The notes: generated by a model not told the origin, from the sequence alone. A DNA stretch of 64,000 nucleotides from Rhizobium sp. CG5 (GCF_023701945.1 NZ_JABAEF010000011.1:62001-126000); one strand, 5' to 3'; counted from the stretch's first letter, positions 44,287 to 55,472 are shown. Numbers and translations: made by a program.

Positions 44287-45621
44287 TCAGAGCTTTCCTT
44301 CGTCCTCGAAGACTTCGGTCCAGTCCTTGACGAGACCGTCGAGTGCTTCCTTGGCGGTTCCCTGGCCGGCCACGACATAATCGTGGAAGCGCTTCTGGGA
44401 GGCCTGCAGCAGTGAGGCGTAGGACGGCTCGGCCCAGAAGTCCTTCACGATCGCCATGGAGTCGAGGAAGGTCTGGGCATAGGGCTGGCTGGTGGCAAAG
44501 CCCGGATCCTCAACAACGGAGCGCAGGGCCGAATAACCGCCGAGCGACCACCACTTGTTCTGGATCTCCGGCTGGGCAAACCACTTGATGTATTCCAGCG
44601 CCGCATCCTGCTTGGACGATGCCGCGACCACCGAGATGCCCTGCCCGCCGAGCTGGGCGAACTGCTTGCCGTCGGGGCCTGCCGGATTGGGGAAGTAACC
44701 CGACTTGTCGCCACCGACATTGGCGTCGGCATGGATGCCAGGCCAGATGAAGGCGAAGTTCATCTGCAGCGCGACCTGGCCGGACTTATAGGCGTCGATG
44801 TTCTCCGACATGTAGGCGTCGGACGAGCCCGGCGGCGTGCAGCAGTCGTAGAGCGCCTTGTAGTATTCCAGCCCGGCGATCGATTGCGGCGAATTGACGA
44901 AGCCTTCGAGGTCGTAAGGCTTGTCGGGGTTCTCATATTGAAAGCCGTAGGAATAAAGCACATCCATGACACCCATGGTGACGCCTTCCGAGCCGCGCTC
45001 GGTGTAGATCGCGGCGCCATAGACCTTCTTGCCATCGATATCGCGGCCCTGGAAAAATTCGGCGATATCCTTGAGTTCGGCAAACGTTTTCGGCACGGCG
45101 AGGTCTCGGCCGTATTTCGTCTTGAATTCGGCCTGCAGTTCGGGACGGGAGAACCAGTCCTTGCGATAGGTCCAGCCGACGACGTCGCCAAAGGCCGGCA
45201 GCGCCCAGTAGTTCGGAGAATTCTTCGGCCATTCGGCATAACCGACGACGGTCGCCGGGATGAAGTCCTCCATCTTGATCCCTTCCTTGGCGAAGAAATC
45301 ATTGAGCTTCACATATTGGCCGTTCTCGGCGGCGCCGCCGATCCACTGGCTGTCGCCGATCATCAGATCGCAGAGCTTACCGCCGGAATTCAGCTCGTTG
45401 AGCATGCGGTCGGCGAAGTTCGGCCAGGGCACGAATTCAAATTTCATCTTGTGGCCGGACTTGGCCTCAAAATCCTTGGACAGTTCAACCAAGGCATTGG
45501 CCGGGTCCCAGGCGGCCCAGCACAGGGTCAGGTCCTCGGCCTTGACGGCACTGGCGCCGGACAGGCTGGCAAAGACCAGCGCGCCGGCGGCAACCGTTGA
45601 TTTCAGGAATGCTGATGTCAT
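44287..45621 (-). CDS. CUT1 ABC transporter substrate-binding protein
   Basis: This 444-aa family 1 solute-binding protein has a Sec signal peptide (MTSAFLKSTVAAGALVFASL, cleavage near AVKA-E). LTLCWAAWDPANALVELSKDFEAKSG is the typical lobe 1 start. GGAGGAG stands about 6 nt before ATG 45621. It is the first gene of the operon and will set the transport specificity. It has an unusual CC pair (YDCCTPPGSS). With the DhaK-family kinase at the operon end, a polyol or short keto-sugar is likely. Confidence 0.92.
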   Translation of the reverse strand: MTSAFLKSTVAAGALVFASLSGASAVKAEDLTLCWAAWDPANALVELSKDFEAKSGHKMKFEFVPWPNFADRMLNELNSGGKLCDLMIGDSQWIGGAAENGQYVKLNDFFAKEGIKMEDFIPATVVGYAEWPKNSPNYWALPAFGDVVGWTYRKDWFSRPELQAEFKTKYGRDLAVPKTFAELKDIAEFFQGRDIDGKKVYGAAIYTERGSEGVTMGVMDVLYSYGFQYENPDKPYDLEGFVNSPQSIAGLEYYKALYDCCTPPGSSDAYMSENIDAYKSGQVALQMNFAFIWPGIHADANVGGDKSGYFPNPAGPDGKQFAQLGGQGISVVAASSKQDAALEYIKWFAQPEIQNKWWSLGGYSALRSVVEDPGFATSQPYAQTFLDSMAIVKDFWAEPSYASLLQASQKRFHDYVVAGQGTAKEALDGLVKDWTEVFEDEGKL

Positions 45622-45796
45622 GACGTTCTCCTCCCAATGTTCGTGATCCCGACCTCCATCGGGACAGGTGCGACGCCCCCTCCAGGGCAAAAACTGCACT
45701 GCCAGACTGTATGAGCAGGCGGCCTTGCCTCCTCCGGCTCCCGCATCGGGACGGCGGCGCGACCAGCGCGCCACGGCGAAACCCCGAGACAGGAAA

Positions 45797-45826
45797 GGTA
45801 TATTTGAGGTGCGCACCTCAATGCAA
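45797..45826 (-). promoter_or_regulatory. Promoter of the ABC/DhaK-family operon
   Basis: On the minus strand TTGCAT (45826-45821) and TATACC (45802-45797) are 18 bp apart. The spacer holds the complete first LacI operator, so repressor and RNA polymerase would exclude each other. The untranslated leader to ATG 45621 would be about 170 nt. Confidence 0.6.
45805..45820. promoter_or_regulatory. LacI-family operator, copy 1
   Basis: This is a perfect 16-bp palindrome TGAGGTGCGCACCTCA with a central CG, the mark of LacI-family operators. It lies between the inferred -35 and -10 of the ABC operon. Confidence 0.85.
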
Positions 45827-45834
45827 GATATTTT

Positions 45835-45850
45835 TGAGGTGCGCACCTCA
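45835..45850. promoter_or_regulatory. LacI-family operator, copy 2
   Basis: This copy is identical to copy 1 and is 30 bp away centre to centre (about three helical turns), so two dimers could bind on the same face. It lies 69 bp before the lacI start, fitting control of both directions. Confidence 0.85.
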
Positions 45851-45918
45851 TTTTCTTGCGTTTCGTTTGAATTTGTTGGAAAAGTCATTCCCCACCATCA
45901 CAGAAATGATAGGCCGCC

Positions 45919-46944
45919 TTGATCAGACCGACCGCAAAGGATCTCGCAGAAGCCGCCGGCGTCAGCCTGGCCACGGTCGACCGCGTGCTCAACGACCGGC
46001 CCAATGTCAGCGAGAAGGCAGCGCGCAGGGTCAATGAGGCGATCGAGCGGATCGGCTTCGTCCGCAATCCGGCAGCCGTCAACCTGGCGCGCAACCGCAT
46101 CTATCGTTTCCGGTTCGTCCTGCCGCTTTCCGGCGACCAATATCTGCAGCAAATTCTTCAGGAAGTCACCGATGCGCGCGAAGCGCTGCGGGCAGACCTC
46201 ACCGATATCGATTCTGTCCAGATGCCGATGTCAGACCCCCATGCGGTGGCCAATTATCTGGCAGGCCTTGGCACTGATGATATCGACGGCGTGGCGGTCA
46301 TGGCACCGGAATCACCCCAGGTTCGCGACGCGATGGCAAGGCTGATCGAGCGCGGCATCAAGGTGGTGCAGTTCCTGTCCGGCCAGGAAAAGCTGCCCGC
46401 CGCCGATTTCGTCGGGGTGAACAATTTTGCAGCGGGCGCCACGGCGGGCAAGATTATCGGCCGCTTTCTGGAGCGTCGCCCGGCCAAGGTCATGGTCGTG
46501 GCCGAAACCATGATGGCACAGGACAGTATAGAACGGCGGCTCGGCTTCGACCGGATCATCAATGGCCAGTTTCCGCACCTGACGCCGCTACCCTCGCTTG
46601 AAACCTATGGGGACGAACGCCGGGCGGGTCTCGTCATTGCGCGCATGCTGGATCACAATCCGGAGATCAAGGCCGTCTATGTGCTGAGTTCGGAAGCCCG
46701 CGTGCCGGTCTCGGCGATTGAAGCCGCCGTCGATACCCGTGCCCTCACCGTCGTCGTGCACGAGCGCACGCCGTTCAGCGAGGACGCTCTGCGCGACGAG
46801 CGGATCGACGTGATCATCGCGCAAAATCCCGGCCATGCCGTCAGGAGCGCGGTGCGGATCATGCGGGCACGGCTCGAACAGCGTGAACCGATCGCCTCCC
46901 AGGAGAAGATTCGGATCGAGGTTCTCCTCGGCGAAAACATCTAG
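45919..46944 (+). CDS. LacI-family regulator of the ABC/DhaK-family operon
   Basis: This 341-aa regulator has the helix-turn-helix TAKDLAEAAGVSLATVDRVLN, a hinge region ending NPAAVNLAR, and a periplasmic-binding-protein-like effector domain. The start is TTG 45919, because an in-frame TAG lies 9 nt upstream and later ATGs would cut the HTH. It is divergent from the operon, with two identical palindromes between. It probably represses until a sugar ligand binds. Confidence 0.92.
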   Translation: MIRPTAKDLAEAAGVSLATVDRVLNDRPNVSEKAARRVNEAIERIGFVRNPAAVNLARNRIYRFRFVLPLSGDQYLQQILQEVTDAREALRADLTDIDSVQMPMSDPHAVANYLAGLGTDDIDGVAVMAPESPQVRDAMARLIERGIKVVQFLSGQEKLPAADFVGVNNFAAGATAGKIIGRFLERRPAKVMVVAETMMAQDSIERRLGFDRIINGQFPHLTPLPSLETYGDERRAGLVIARMLDHNPEIKAVYVLSSEARVPVSAIEAAVDTRALTVVVHERTPFSEDALRDERIDVIIAQNPGHAVRSAVRIMRARLEQREPIASQEKIRIEVLLGENI

Positions 46945-47042
46945 CAGGCAACCGGCCGACGTGCCCGATTTTTGTTCTTTCGGTAGCGACATCCACGTTG
47001 TTCACCTGCAAACCCGCCGGTTTCGAGTGGAACGTCCGTACC

Positions 47043-49130
47043 CTAATCGCTCTGGCCCGCGCCGTCATAGATCCGCCCGGTCAGCCAATCCGGCCAATCG
47101 CGCTCGAAGAACGATTTTGTGCTTTCATCGAAGGTCCGGATCGGACACGTGCGCAAGATCAAGGCTTCTCCCTCGGAACGAACGACGATTTGCTCTGACT
47201 TGTGCTCGGCTTTCTCCCGACGAAAGCGAAAGGCTTCCAGGGTGCCGTCCCTCGTGACCGGAACGTCTTCGCCATCCGGATCGCAGATCGCCCGCGCGCC
47301 CCGGCTGCCGCCCCCGCTGGAGATGTAGACGTCAAGGGCTGCGAGAACGGCTTCCGACGCAAGCGCCATATGGCGCCATTGCAGCGCCCGCGCGGCCTCT
47401 GCCGGTCGCCCATAGCCGATGCCGTTCGCCTTGATATTTGCAACCAGTTGACGGGCTTCGGCCAGGGCCTCGCTGACGGTCTGCGCATCGCAGATCAGGC
47501 CGGCCTTGTCGCTCATGCGCGCCTGGATCTCGGCGCGGACGGATTTCACGGAATTTTCGCCACCCGGTTTCAGCAACTCCAGCAAGGCTTGGATGCGGTC
47601 GCCGGCCGTGGTCCTGATATAGCCCGAAGGCCGCAGTTTGGCACGGCCACTGGCGGCAATGTGTTCGGCCGCGCGGGTGCCAAAAACCTGTCCGGCGTTC
47701 AAGGCGGCACCACCCGGCCGCGTCACACCGTGGGTGCCTGCCGCCTCTCCGACAGCGTAGCATCCCGGCAGATTGGTCCTCCCCCAGACATCCACCCTGA
47801 TGCCGCCGTTCATGTGCTGGTTGTTGACGGCAAATTCGAGCGGCTCCGCGGCGATATCGACCTTGTAGCGGCGGTAAAGCTCGATCGAGAGCGGGTTCAT
47901 GTGGCGAAGGCGCTCGATGGGAAGAGCCTGGGACGCCCCGGCATTGCCGAGATAGGTTTTTACATCGTCATCGAGCCGTTCGAGGCTGAACGGAAGATCG
48001 CCGGGAACGGCAAGCGGATTGCGGTTGAAATCCAGATAGACCCGGCGACCTGACGCACTTTCGAGGTAGATCGCCAGGTCGATCAGGCTTGACTTGAAAT
48101 CCAGCATCCGCGTCGCATGGAACGGCCACTGATAGCCCTTACGGAACAGGTTGCTGGCAAGCTCCTGGGTTGTCCGGTAGTAGGCGCCAAGGAAGTGGTG
48201 CTCTTTGCCATCGGCATCCACCGAATAGACGTGCGGGATCGACTGGACATAGGTGCCGGAGAGGTTCCAGGGAAAGCCCTCGCGGCGCGTCCCGATGCCG
48301 AACTGGCTTTCCGTCAGGTTGACGAGTTCGATCCCCGCCTCCAATGCCAGACCGAGCGAGCCGAAGCAGCCGTTCGGATAGACGCTGTCGCGATAAAGTT
48401 CGCCCGGCCCGCCGGCGGCCAGCACGAGGGCCGAACAGGGAAACAGCGCGATACCGAAAGGATTGCTTTCCGAACGATCCGCCGCCCGCATGGCGATGAC
48501 ACCGATGATCCGCCGATCCGCCCTGCGGCCTTCCGTCAAAATGCTGACCGCCGTCGTCTGATTGTAGATCGGCAAAGCAAGACGCAGCGCCTCTTCGGCG
48601 AGAACCTTGACCATCAGGCGGGAGGTTCTCGGCCCGCAGCTCGTGGCCCGTCCCACGTCGTCGTGGTCGGTCTGGTAGCGAAGCGTGCCCCCCAGCCGTT
48701 CCTGCGGCAGCGGCAGGCCCAGATATTGCAGCGAGGCCATCATGCGTGGCGAGCCCACCGCCTCCACATAGGCGGTGTCCTCGTCCATGGCGCCACCATC
48801 ACGAATGGCCCGTGCCATGGCTTTGAAGTTGTCGCCTTGATCAGCCGTGTTTGCGGTGTGCAGGGTCTGCTTATCGGAACCGGAGCAGGCAGACGTGCCG
48901 CCCCAGGCGCTCTGGCTGATGACGACGACGTCGTCTCCCCGGCGCTTCAGTTCGACGGCAGCCCGCAGGCCCGCCGCCCCTGAGCCGACGATCACGCAGC
49001 CACTGCGGTAAACCGGCACCTGCAACCCTGCCAGATCGAGCCGTTCGGTGGTTGCTGGCTCGGCCGGCAGACGCGGCATGTCCACATCGGTCAGTTCGTC
49101 GAGAATATGCTGCGGAACATCAATAGACAT
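47043..49130 (-). CDS. FAD-binding fumarate-reductase/succinate-dehydrogenase-like flavoprotein
   Basis: This 695-aa flavoprotein has the FAD-binding start VIVGSGAAGLRAAVELKRRG. GGTSACSG follows, and near the C-terminal part of the FAD domain is GCYAVGEAAGTHGV plus RPGGAALNAGQVFGTRAAE. The last ~130 residues match the C-terminal domain of the family in position. No iron-sulfur or membrane-anchor partner gene is nearby, so it probably acts alone in the cytoplasm, oxidising or reducing a pathway intermediate. ATG 49130 follows AGGAC; a GTG lies one codon earlier. It is the last gene of the operon, 107 bp after a GMC gene. Confidence 0.85.
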   Translation of the reverse strand: MSIDVPQHILDELTDVDMPRLPAEPATTERLDLAGLQVPVYRSGCVIVGSGAAGLRAAVELKRRGDDVVVISQSAWGGTSACSGSDKQTLHTANTADQGDNFKAMARAIRDGGAMDEDTAYVEAVGSPRMMASLQYLGLPLPQERLGGTLRYQTDHDDVGRATSCGPRTSRLMVKVLAEEALRLALPIYNQTTAVSILTEGRRADRRIIGVIAMRAADRSESNPFGIALFPCSALVLAAGGPGELYRDSVYPNGCFGSLGLALEAGIELVNLTESQFGIGTRREGFPWNLSGTYVQSIPHVYSVDADGKEHHFLGAYYRTTQELASNLFRKGYQWPFHATRMLDFKSSLIDLAIYLESASGRRVYLDFNRNPLAVPGDLPFSLERLDDDVKTYLGNAGASQALPIERLRHMNPLSIELYRRYKVDIAAEPLEFAVNNQHMNGGIRVDVWGRTNLPGCYAVGEAAGTHGVTRPGGAALNAGQVFGTRAAEHIAASGRAKLRPSGYIRTTAGDRIQALLELLKPGGENSVKSVRAEIQARMSDKAGLICDAQTVSEALAEARQLVANIKANGIGYGRPAEAARALQWRHMALASEAVLAALDVYISSGGGSRGARAICDPDGEDVPVTRDGTLEAFRFRREKAEHKSEQIVVRSEGEALILRTCPIRTFDESTKSFFERDWPDWLTGRIYDGAGQSD

Positions 49131-49237
49131 CACGTCCTACCATTCATAGGTCAAAGAAACGGGGCGGCGTGCGCGATCGATGCGGCTCTCGTCCGCGGCA
49201 GCTATGGAAACAAATGAAGGCACAGCGCCGGATCATC

Positions 49238-50893
49238 TCAACGCACCTCGCTGCGGGCACGCGGACGCATGTCGTTGCGTTCGTTCTGGAATATGGCGGG
49301 AGGAAGGGACGGCAATCCGCGAATGATGTCGGAGCCCTTCTCGCCCATCATGATCGTTGGCCCATTGGTGTTGCAGGAGGGAACGCGCGGCATGACCGAG
49401 CTGTCACAGACGCGAAGTCCTTCCAGCCCTCGGACCATCAGATCCAGTCCCACCACGGCATCCTCGCCTAAGCCCATGCGGCAGGTGCCGACGGGGTGGT
49501 GGTCCGTCTTGGCATTGGCGCAGGCATAGTCGAACATTTCATCATCCGAGACGACCTTCGGTCCCGGCAGTCGCTCCGCCATGACGAAAGGTTTCAAGGC
49601 GGCCTGCTGCATGATCTCCCGTGCCAGCTTCAGTCCTTCGATGGACATCTTCCGGTCATGTGGGTCGGCGAGATAGTTGGGATCGATCAAGGGCGCGGCG
49701 GAGGGGTCGGCGGACCGCAGCCGGACCGTTCCGCGCGAACGGGGATGAAGATAGGCCGAGTTCAGCGTCACACCGGCATTCTTCAGCTTCTCGACGCCGG
49801 CCTCGATGCCGGAGCCAAGACCCAGGTGAAACTGGATGTCGGGAGAGCGGGCATCCGGATCGGCGTACCAGAACCCGCCCGTTTCAAAGAGGCTGGAGGC
49901 CACGGGTCCGCTGCGGAACAAGACATACTGAAGCCCGGCCCAAAGCGTGCGATGAAGTTTCGCCACGCCATCATAGGTATGGTCACCGGTGCATTCCGAG
50001 ATGACGAAGAGATCGAGGTGATCCTGGAGATTGCCGCCAACGCCCTTCAAGTCGTGGTTCACGTCCACGCCAACCGAGCGCAGATGATCGGCAGGACCGA
50101 TGCCGGATTGCAGCAGGAGTTTTGGCGAGCCAATGGCGCCGGACGTGACCAGAACTTCACGATCCGCCCGAATGGTCTCAACACCGCGCGCGGAGACCAC
50201 CTCGACGCCGACGGCTCGGCGGCCTTCCAGCACGATCCGAGAGACACGCATGCCTGTCCGCACCGTCAGGTTCTTGCGGTCCTTGATCGGGGAGAGATAG
50301 GCGAGCGAGGCGGAAGACCGGCGGCGATTGCGTTGCGTCAACTGGTAGAAGCCGACGCCTGCCTGCTGCTTGCCATTGAAATCGTGATTGTAGGGAATGC
50401 CGAGCTCCTGCCCCGCCCGGATATAGGCGTCGCAGATCGGCAGCGCCGAGACGGGCATGGACACCCCAAGCGGACCGCCATAGGAATGATAGTCGTCGGC
50501 AAAACGCTGATTGTCTTCCGAGCGTTTGAAATAGGGAAGGACGGACCGGTAGTCCCAACCCGTGCAGCCTTCTTCCTCAGCCCAAAGGTCGTAGTCCCTG
50601 GCGTTGCCACGGGTATAAAGCTGCGCATTGATCGACGAGCCGCCGCCAATCACCTTGGCCTGTGTGTATCGGAGCACGCGATTTTTCATGTGCTTCTGCG
50701 GGACGGTCTCCCAGCCCCAGCTCGCCACACCCTTGGTCATCTTGGCAAAGCCGGCCGGCATGTGAAACAGCGGATGCCAATCGCCGCCGCCGGCTTCGAG
50801 CAGAAGCACCGTCACAGCGGGGTCTTCCGACAGGCGATGGGCCAGCACGCAACCCGCGGGACCGGCACCGGTTATGATGTAATCGTAAGCCAT
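49238..50893 (-). CDS. GMC-family FAD oxidoreductase, operon copy B
   Basis: This 551-aa enzyme has IITGAGPAGCVLAHRLSED...LLLEAG, YTQAKVIGGGSSINAQLY, and the catalytic HHPVGTCRMG with a C-terminal N-T-N-G-P-T-I-M-M segment. It is of the choline/alcohol dehydrogenase type. ATG 50893 (MAYDY) has AGGA 9 nt upstream. It differs strongly from the neighbouring GMC gene, so the two probably oxidise different positions or steps. It lacks a signal peptide. Confidence 0.9.
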   Translation of the reverse strand: MAYDYIITGAGPAGCVLAHRLSEDPAVTVLLLEAGGGDWHPLFHMPAGFAKMTKGVASWGWETVPQKHMKNRVLRYTQAKVIGGGSSINAQLYTRGNARDYDLWAEEEGCTGWDYRSVLPYFKRSEDNQRFADDYHSYGGPLGVSMPVSALPICDAYIRAGQELGIPYNHDFNGKQQAGVGFYQLTQRNRRRSSASLAYLSPIKDRKNLTVRTGMRVSRIVLEGRRAVGVEVVSARGVETIRADREVLVTSGAIGSPKLLLQSGIGPADHLRSVGVDVNHDLKGVGGNLQDHLDLFVISECTGDHTYDGVAKLHRTLWAGLQYVLFRSGPVASSLFETGGFWYADPDARSPDIQFHLGLGSGIEAGVEKLKNAGVTLNSAYLHPRSRGTVRLRSADPSAAPLIDPNYLADPHDRKMSIEGLKLAREIMQQAALKPFVMAERLPGPKVVSDDEMFDYACANAKTDHHPVGTCRMGLGEDAVVGLDLMVRGLEGLRVCDSSVMPRVPSCNTNGPTIMMGEKGSDIIRGLPSLPPAIFQNERNDMRPRARSEVR

Positions 50894-50952
50894 GGCCTTC
50901 ATCCTGTAATGCACACGCGGTTTCCTCGCGGGCTGGCAGCGCGCAGCCGCCG

Positions 50953-52469
50953 TCATGATCTCAAGTGTTCAGTCCTGATGCGGCTCGCCACGCGCAATGC
51001 CTGCGCCGCGATCGTCAAGGCGGGATTGACGGCCGCGGATGTGGGCAGGCAGGCCGCATCGACAACGAACAGATTGTCGTGCGCATAGGCGCGGCAAAAC
51101 GCATCCAGCGGTGCGGTTGCCGGATCATTGCCCATCCGGATCGTGCCGCATTGGTGCGACGGCGTGCGCTTGTCGAACGGACGCGACAGCACGATCGGGA
51201 AGCCAATGGTGCGCAGGATCGATTTCAGTTTGGCAACGAGATCGAGATGCGCCTGCCAGTTGGTGCGGTGCCACTGAAGAACGATGCGGTCTCCGTCCAC
51301 CATGATCCGGCTTTCGGGATGCGGAACGTCTTCGCTCATCGCGTAGAAATCGATGGCATGCGCAGACATTTGGTCCAGAAGCCATTCCGGCACCCGCGGC
51401 ATCTGCGCTTTCAGAATCTTGCCCGTCACGCGACCGAGAAGCTGTACATTGCCCAGCGGTGGACCGCCATTGCCGTCAGAAAGATAAAAGTCGTTAAAAC
51501 CGAACGTCTTCTGATAGACGGCGTCATTCCTGAACCAGGGCGCCATGGCGATGACGGCCGACGAATTGTGGTTCATGAAATTTCGACCGACCTGATCGGA
51601 CTGATTGGCAAGGCCTGTCGGAAACGCCGCATTGGCAGACCGCAACAGCAGCACCGCCGACTGCACGGCTCCTGCGGACAGAATGGTCAGTTTCGGCGTG
51701 AGACGTTTCGTCTCGCCATGGCTTTCGTAAAGGATCGACGAGATGCGTCCATCGGCCTGCGTGTCCAGCCGGATGACCCGTGAACGGGTCTGCAAACGCA
51801 CATTTTGATAGGCGAGCGCCACCTTCAATGCCGCCGTTTCCGCATCCATCTTGCCATCATCGGAATTCGGATGGGCATCCCAGGGCGTCTTTGCCTTGGC
51901 GATCCATCGATCGATATCAATACCGAGCGGCAGGGAGAATGGATGAAGCCCCGCCTTCAACAGCTTGGCACGAACCTGCGCAATCGGCGCCTCTTCCGGC
52001 ACGGGTTTGAAGGGGTAGTCCGCAGAATGCGCCGGTTCGGTCGGGTCTTGCCCGAGCGTTCCACGCACTTTGTAAAGCTGTTCCGCCTGCGTGTACCAGG
52101 CCTCCAGCTCCTCGTAGGCAAACGGCCAGGCGGGAGAGACCCCTTCCCTGTGTTTCAACGCCGCGAAATCTTCCCTCCGGTAGCGAGACAGCACCGAACC
52201 ATAGAATTTGGAGTTTCCCCCCACATTGTAGTAGTTGCCCGGATTGAACCCGGTGCCATCCGTCTCGAACCAGGTTTCCTTGGGCCGAAAGTGTCCACGC
52301 TGAAAAATGGCGCGTTGGTCGCGATTTTCCGGTTGATCCGGAATATGGTCGCCCGCCTCCAGAATGAGGATGTCTGCACCGGAGGCGGCCAGTCCCGCCG
52401 CGACGGTCGCGCCTCCGATGCCTGATCCGATAATGACGATGTCAGGGCTCTTCTCCATGCCAGCCAAGC

Positions 52470-52473
<4 letters not shown>
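50953..52473 (-). CDS. GMC-family oxidoreductase, operon copy A (divergent subgroup)
   Basis: This 506-aa protein has an FAD motif at IVIIGSGIGGATVAAGLAASG...ILEAGDH. The core NYYNVGGNSKFYGSVLSRYR and the C-terminal HQCGTIRMGNDP plus VNPALTIAAQALRVA place it with the gluconate/fructose dehydrogenase-like GMC subgroup. The ATG overlaps the ATPase stop by 4 bp (ATGA). Members of that subgroup oxidise sugars or polyols, which matches the CUT1 transporter gene just upstream. No cytochrome or small subunit gene is present. Confidence 0.87.
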
Positions 52474-53585
<1,112 letters not shown>

Positions 53586-53589
53586 GGGA

Positions 53590-54522
53590 TTATCCTTTGA
53601 CGGCGCCCGCCATCAGTCCGCGTACGAAATAGCGGCCGGCGAGAATGTAAACGAGGAGCGTGGGCATCGCGGCGATCATCGCCGCCGCCATGTTGACGTT
53701 GTATTCGACGACGCCCGTCGAGGTGTTGACGACATTGTTCAGCGCCACCGTCATCGGCATCGCGTCCCCGGTGCCGGCATAGGCCGAGGCAAACAGGAAG
53801 TCGTTCCAGATATTGGTGAACTGATAGATCACGGTGACGACGATGATCGGCAGCGAGTTGGGCAGCATGATCCGCCGGAAGATCTGGAAGAAGCCGGCGC
53901 CATCGACCTGGGCGGCCCTGACCAGTTCGGTCGGGAAGGCTTCGTAGAAATTGCGGAAGAACAGCGTGGTGAAGCCGAGGCCATAGACGACGTGGACGAA
54001 GACCAGGTTGGCGGTCGGGTTGCCGAAGCCGAAGGAAAAGCCGGTGGCGTTGCGCAGGCTCATGCCGAAGCGCCCCAGGCTGCCGAGGATCGTCGCCATG
54101 GGCAACAGCACCGACTGGAAGGGGATGAAGCAGGCAAACAGCATCAGCCCGAACACCAGGGTGTGGCCGGGGAACCGCCATTTGGTCAGGACATAGCCGT
54201 TCAGGGCGCCAAGGACGGTCGAGATCGCCACGGCCGGCACGACCATCTTGATGGAGTTCCAGAAATAGCCCTTAATGCCTTCGCAGGTCAGGCCGACGCA
54301 GGTTTCACCCCAGGCCTTGAACCAGGCATCGAAGGACGGCGCCTGGGGCAATGACAGCATATTGCCGTTCTGGATTTCGTCCATCGTCTTGAACGAGGTC
54401 ACCAGCATGACGAAGAGCGGCATCAGGTAGAGGATCGCGAAGAGGATCAGCAGACCGTAAATCGCGGTGCGGCCAACCCAACGGCTGCTGGAATAGGATG
54501 ACGAGGACGCCGAACTGCTCAT
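53590..54522 (-). CDS. CUT1 ABC transporter permease (MalG-like)
   Basis: This 310-aa permease begins with a serine-rich leader (MSSSASSSSYSSSRW), then about six hydrophobic segments and the EAA loop VRAAQVDGAGFFQIFRRIML. The ATG overlaps the upstream permease by 4 bp. A pair of Cys lies in the periplasmic loop ETCVGLTCEGIKGYF. Confidence 0.93.
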   Translation of the reverse strand: MSSSASSSSYSSSRWVGRTAIYGLLILFAILYLMPLFVMLVTSFKTMDEIQNGNMLSLPQAPSFDAWFKAWGETCVGLTCEGIKGYFWNSIKMVVPAVAISTVLGALNGYVLTKWRFPGHTLVFGLMLFACFIPFQSVLLPMATILGSLGRFGMSLRNATGFSFGFGNPTANLVFVHVVYGLGFTTLFFRNFYEAFPTELVRAAQVDGAGFFQIFRRIMLPNSLPIIVVTVIYQFTNIWNDFLFASAYAGTGDAMPMTVALNNVVNTSTGVVEYNVNMAAAMIAAMPTLLVYILAGRYFVRGLMAGAVKG

Positions 54523-55472
54523 CGCGCCTTCTCCTTGAGTTCCGAGTAGAGGTAGGGAACGATGATCGCCGAGATGGTCATCAGCATGATGACTGCGCTT
54601 GCCGAACCGACAGCCATCTCGTTTCGCTTGAAGGTGTATTCGTACATGAAGTTTGACGGCAGCCAGGCCGAGCCGCCTGGCCCGCCGGAGGTCAGTGCCA
54701 CGACAAGGTCGTAGGACTTGATGGCCAGATGCGCGAGCACGATGAAGGCCGACAGGAAGACGGGCCGGAGCAGCGGAATAATGATGCGGCGATAGAGCTG
54801 GAAGGTCGATGCGCCATCGATCTGCGCCGCCTTCATGATCTCGCCGTCGATGCCGCGAAGTCCTGCAAGGAACATGGCCATGACGAAGCCCGAGGCCTGC
54901 CAGACACCGGCGATCACGACGGTGTAGATGACGAAGTCCTTGTTCTTGATCCAGTCGAAGTGAAAGCTGGTCCAGCCCAGCTGATGCAGGGTCTGTTCCA
55001 GGCCGAGGCCGGGATCGAGGAACCACTTCCACGCAACCCCGGTCACGATGAAGGAAAGAGCCATTGGATAAAGGAAGATCGGCCGCAGCACGCCTTCACC
55101 CCTAATCTTCTGGTCGAGAAGGATGGCGAGGAACAGGCCAAGCCCCAGGCAGATGCCGATATAGAGAAAACCGAAGATCCCCATATTGGTGATCGAGGTG
55201 TACCAGGAGGACGGCGGATCGCTTTCCAGCGTCCAGCGCCAGAGCCTCTGGTAGGCCCGCGGGCCGGTCAGCGCATAGGATGGAAACGTCTTGGAGTTGG
55301 TGAACGACAGATAGACCGTCCAAAGAATGAAGCCGTAGACGAAGACGATGGTGATGGCGAAGCTCGGTGCCAGAACGATTTGCGGCAGCAGATCCTGCAA
55401 TCGTCCACGGATCGACGATCGACGATCGCGCGTCGGCGTTCGAACGGGTTCCGTTGTTGCGACCCTACTCAT
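54519..55472 (-). CDS. CUT1 ABC transporter permease (MalF-like)
   Basis: This 317-aa permease has a first helix at IVLAPSFAITIVFVYGFIL and the EAA loop MKAAQIDGASTFQLYRRII. ATG 55472 is preferred because GGAGGA lies about 9 nt upstream; the ATG at 55481 is only one base from that site. It is the first permease after the binding-protein gene. Confidence 0.92.
   Translation of the reverse strand: MSRVATTEPVRTPTRDRRSSIRGRLQDLLPQIVLAPSFAITIVFVYGFILWTVYLSFTNSKTFPSYALTGPRAYQRLWRWTLESDPPSSWYTSITNMGIFGFLYIGICLGLGLFLAILLDQKIRGEGVLRPIFLYPMALSFIVTGVAWKWFLDPGLGLEQTLHQLGWTSFHFDWIKNKDFVIYTVVIAGVWQASGFVMAMFLAGLRGIDGEIMKAAQIDGASTFQLYRRIIIPLLRPVFLSAFIVLAHLAIKSYDLVVALTSGGPGGSAWLPSNFMYEYTFKRNEMAVGSASAVIMLMTISAIIVPYLYSELKEKAR

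Noticed and set aside
45805..45850. Two identical 16-bp repeats as a possible mini-CRISPR
   Set aside because: Each copy is a perfect palindrome, the gap is only 14 bp and there are only two copies; a LacI operator pair explains it.
49496..51088. Plus-strand open frame of about 530 codons opposite a GMC oxidoreductase gene
   Set aside because: Antisense shadow; the minus-strand gene has intact FAD and catalytic motifs.
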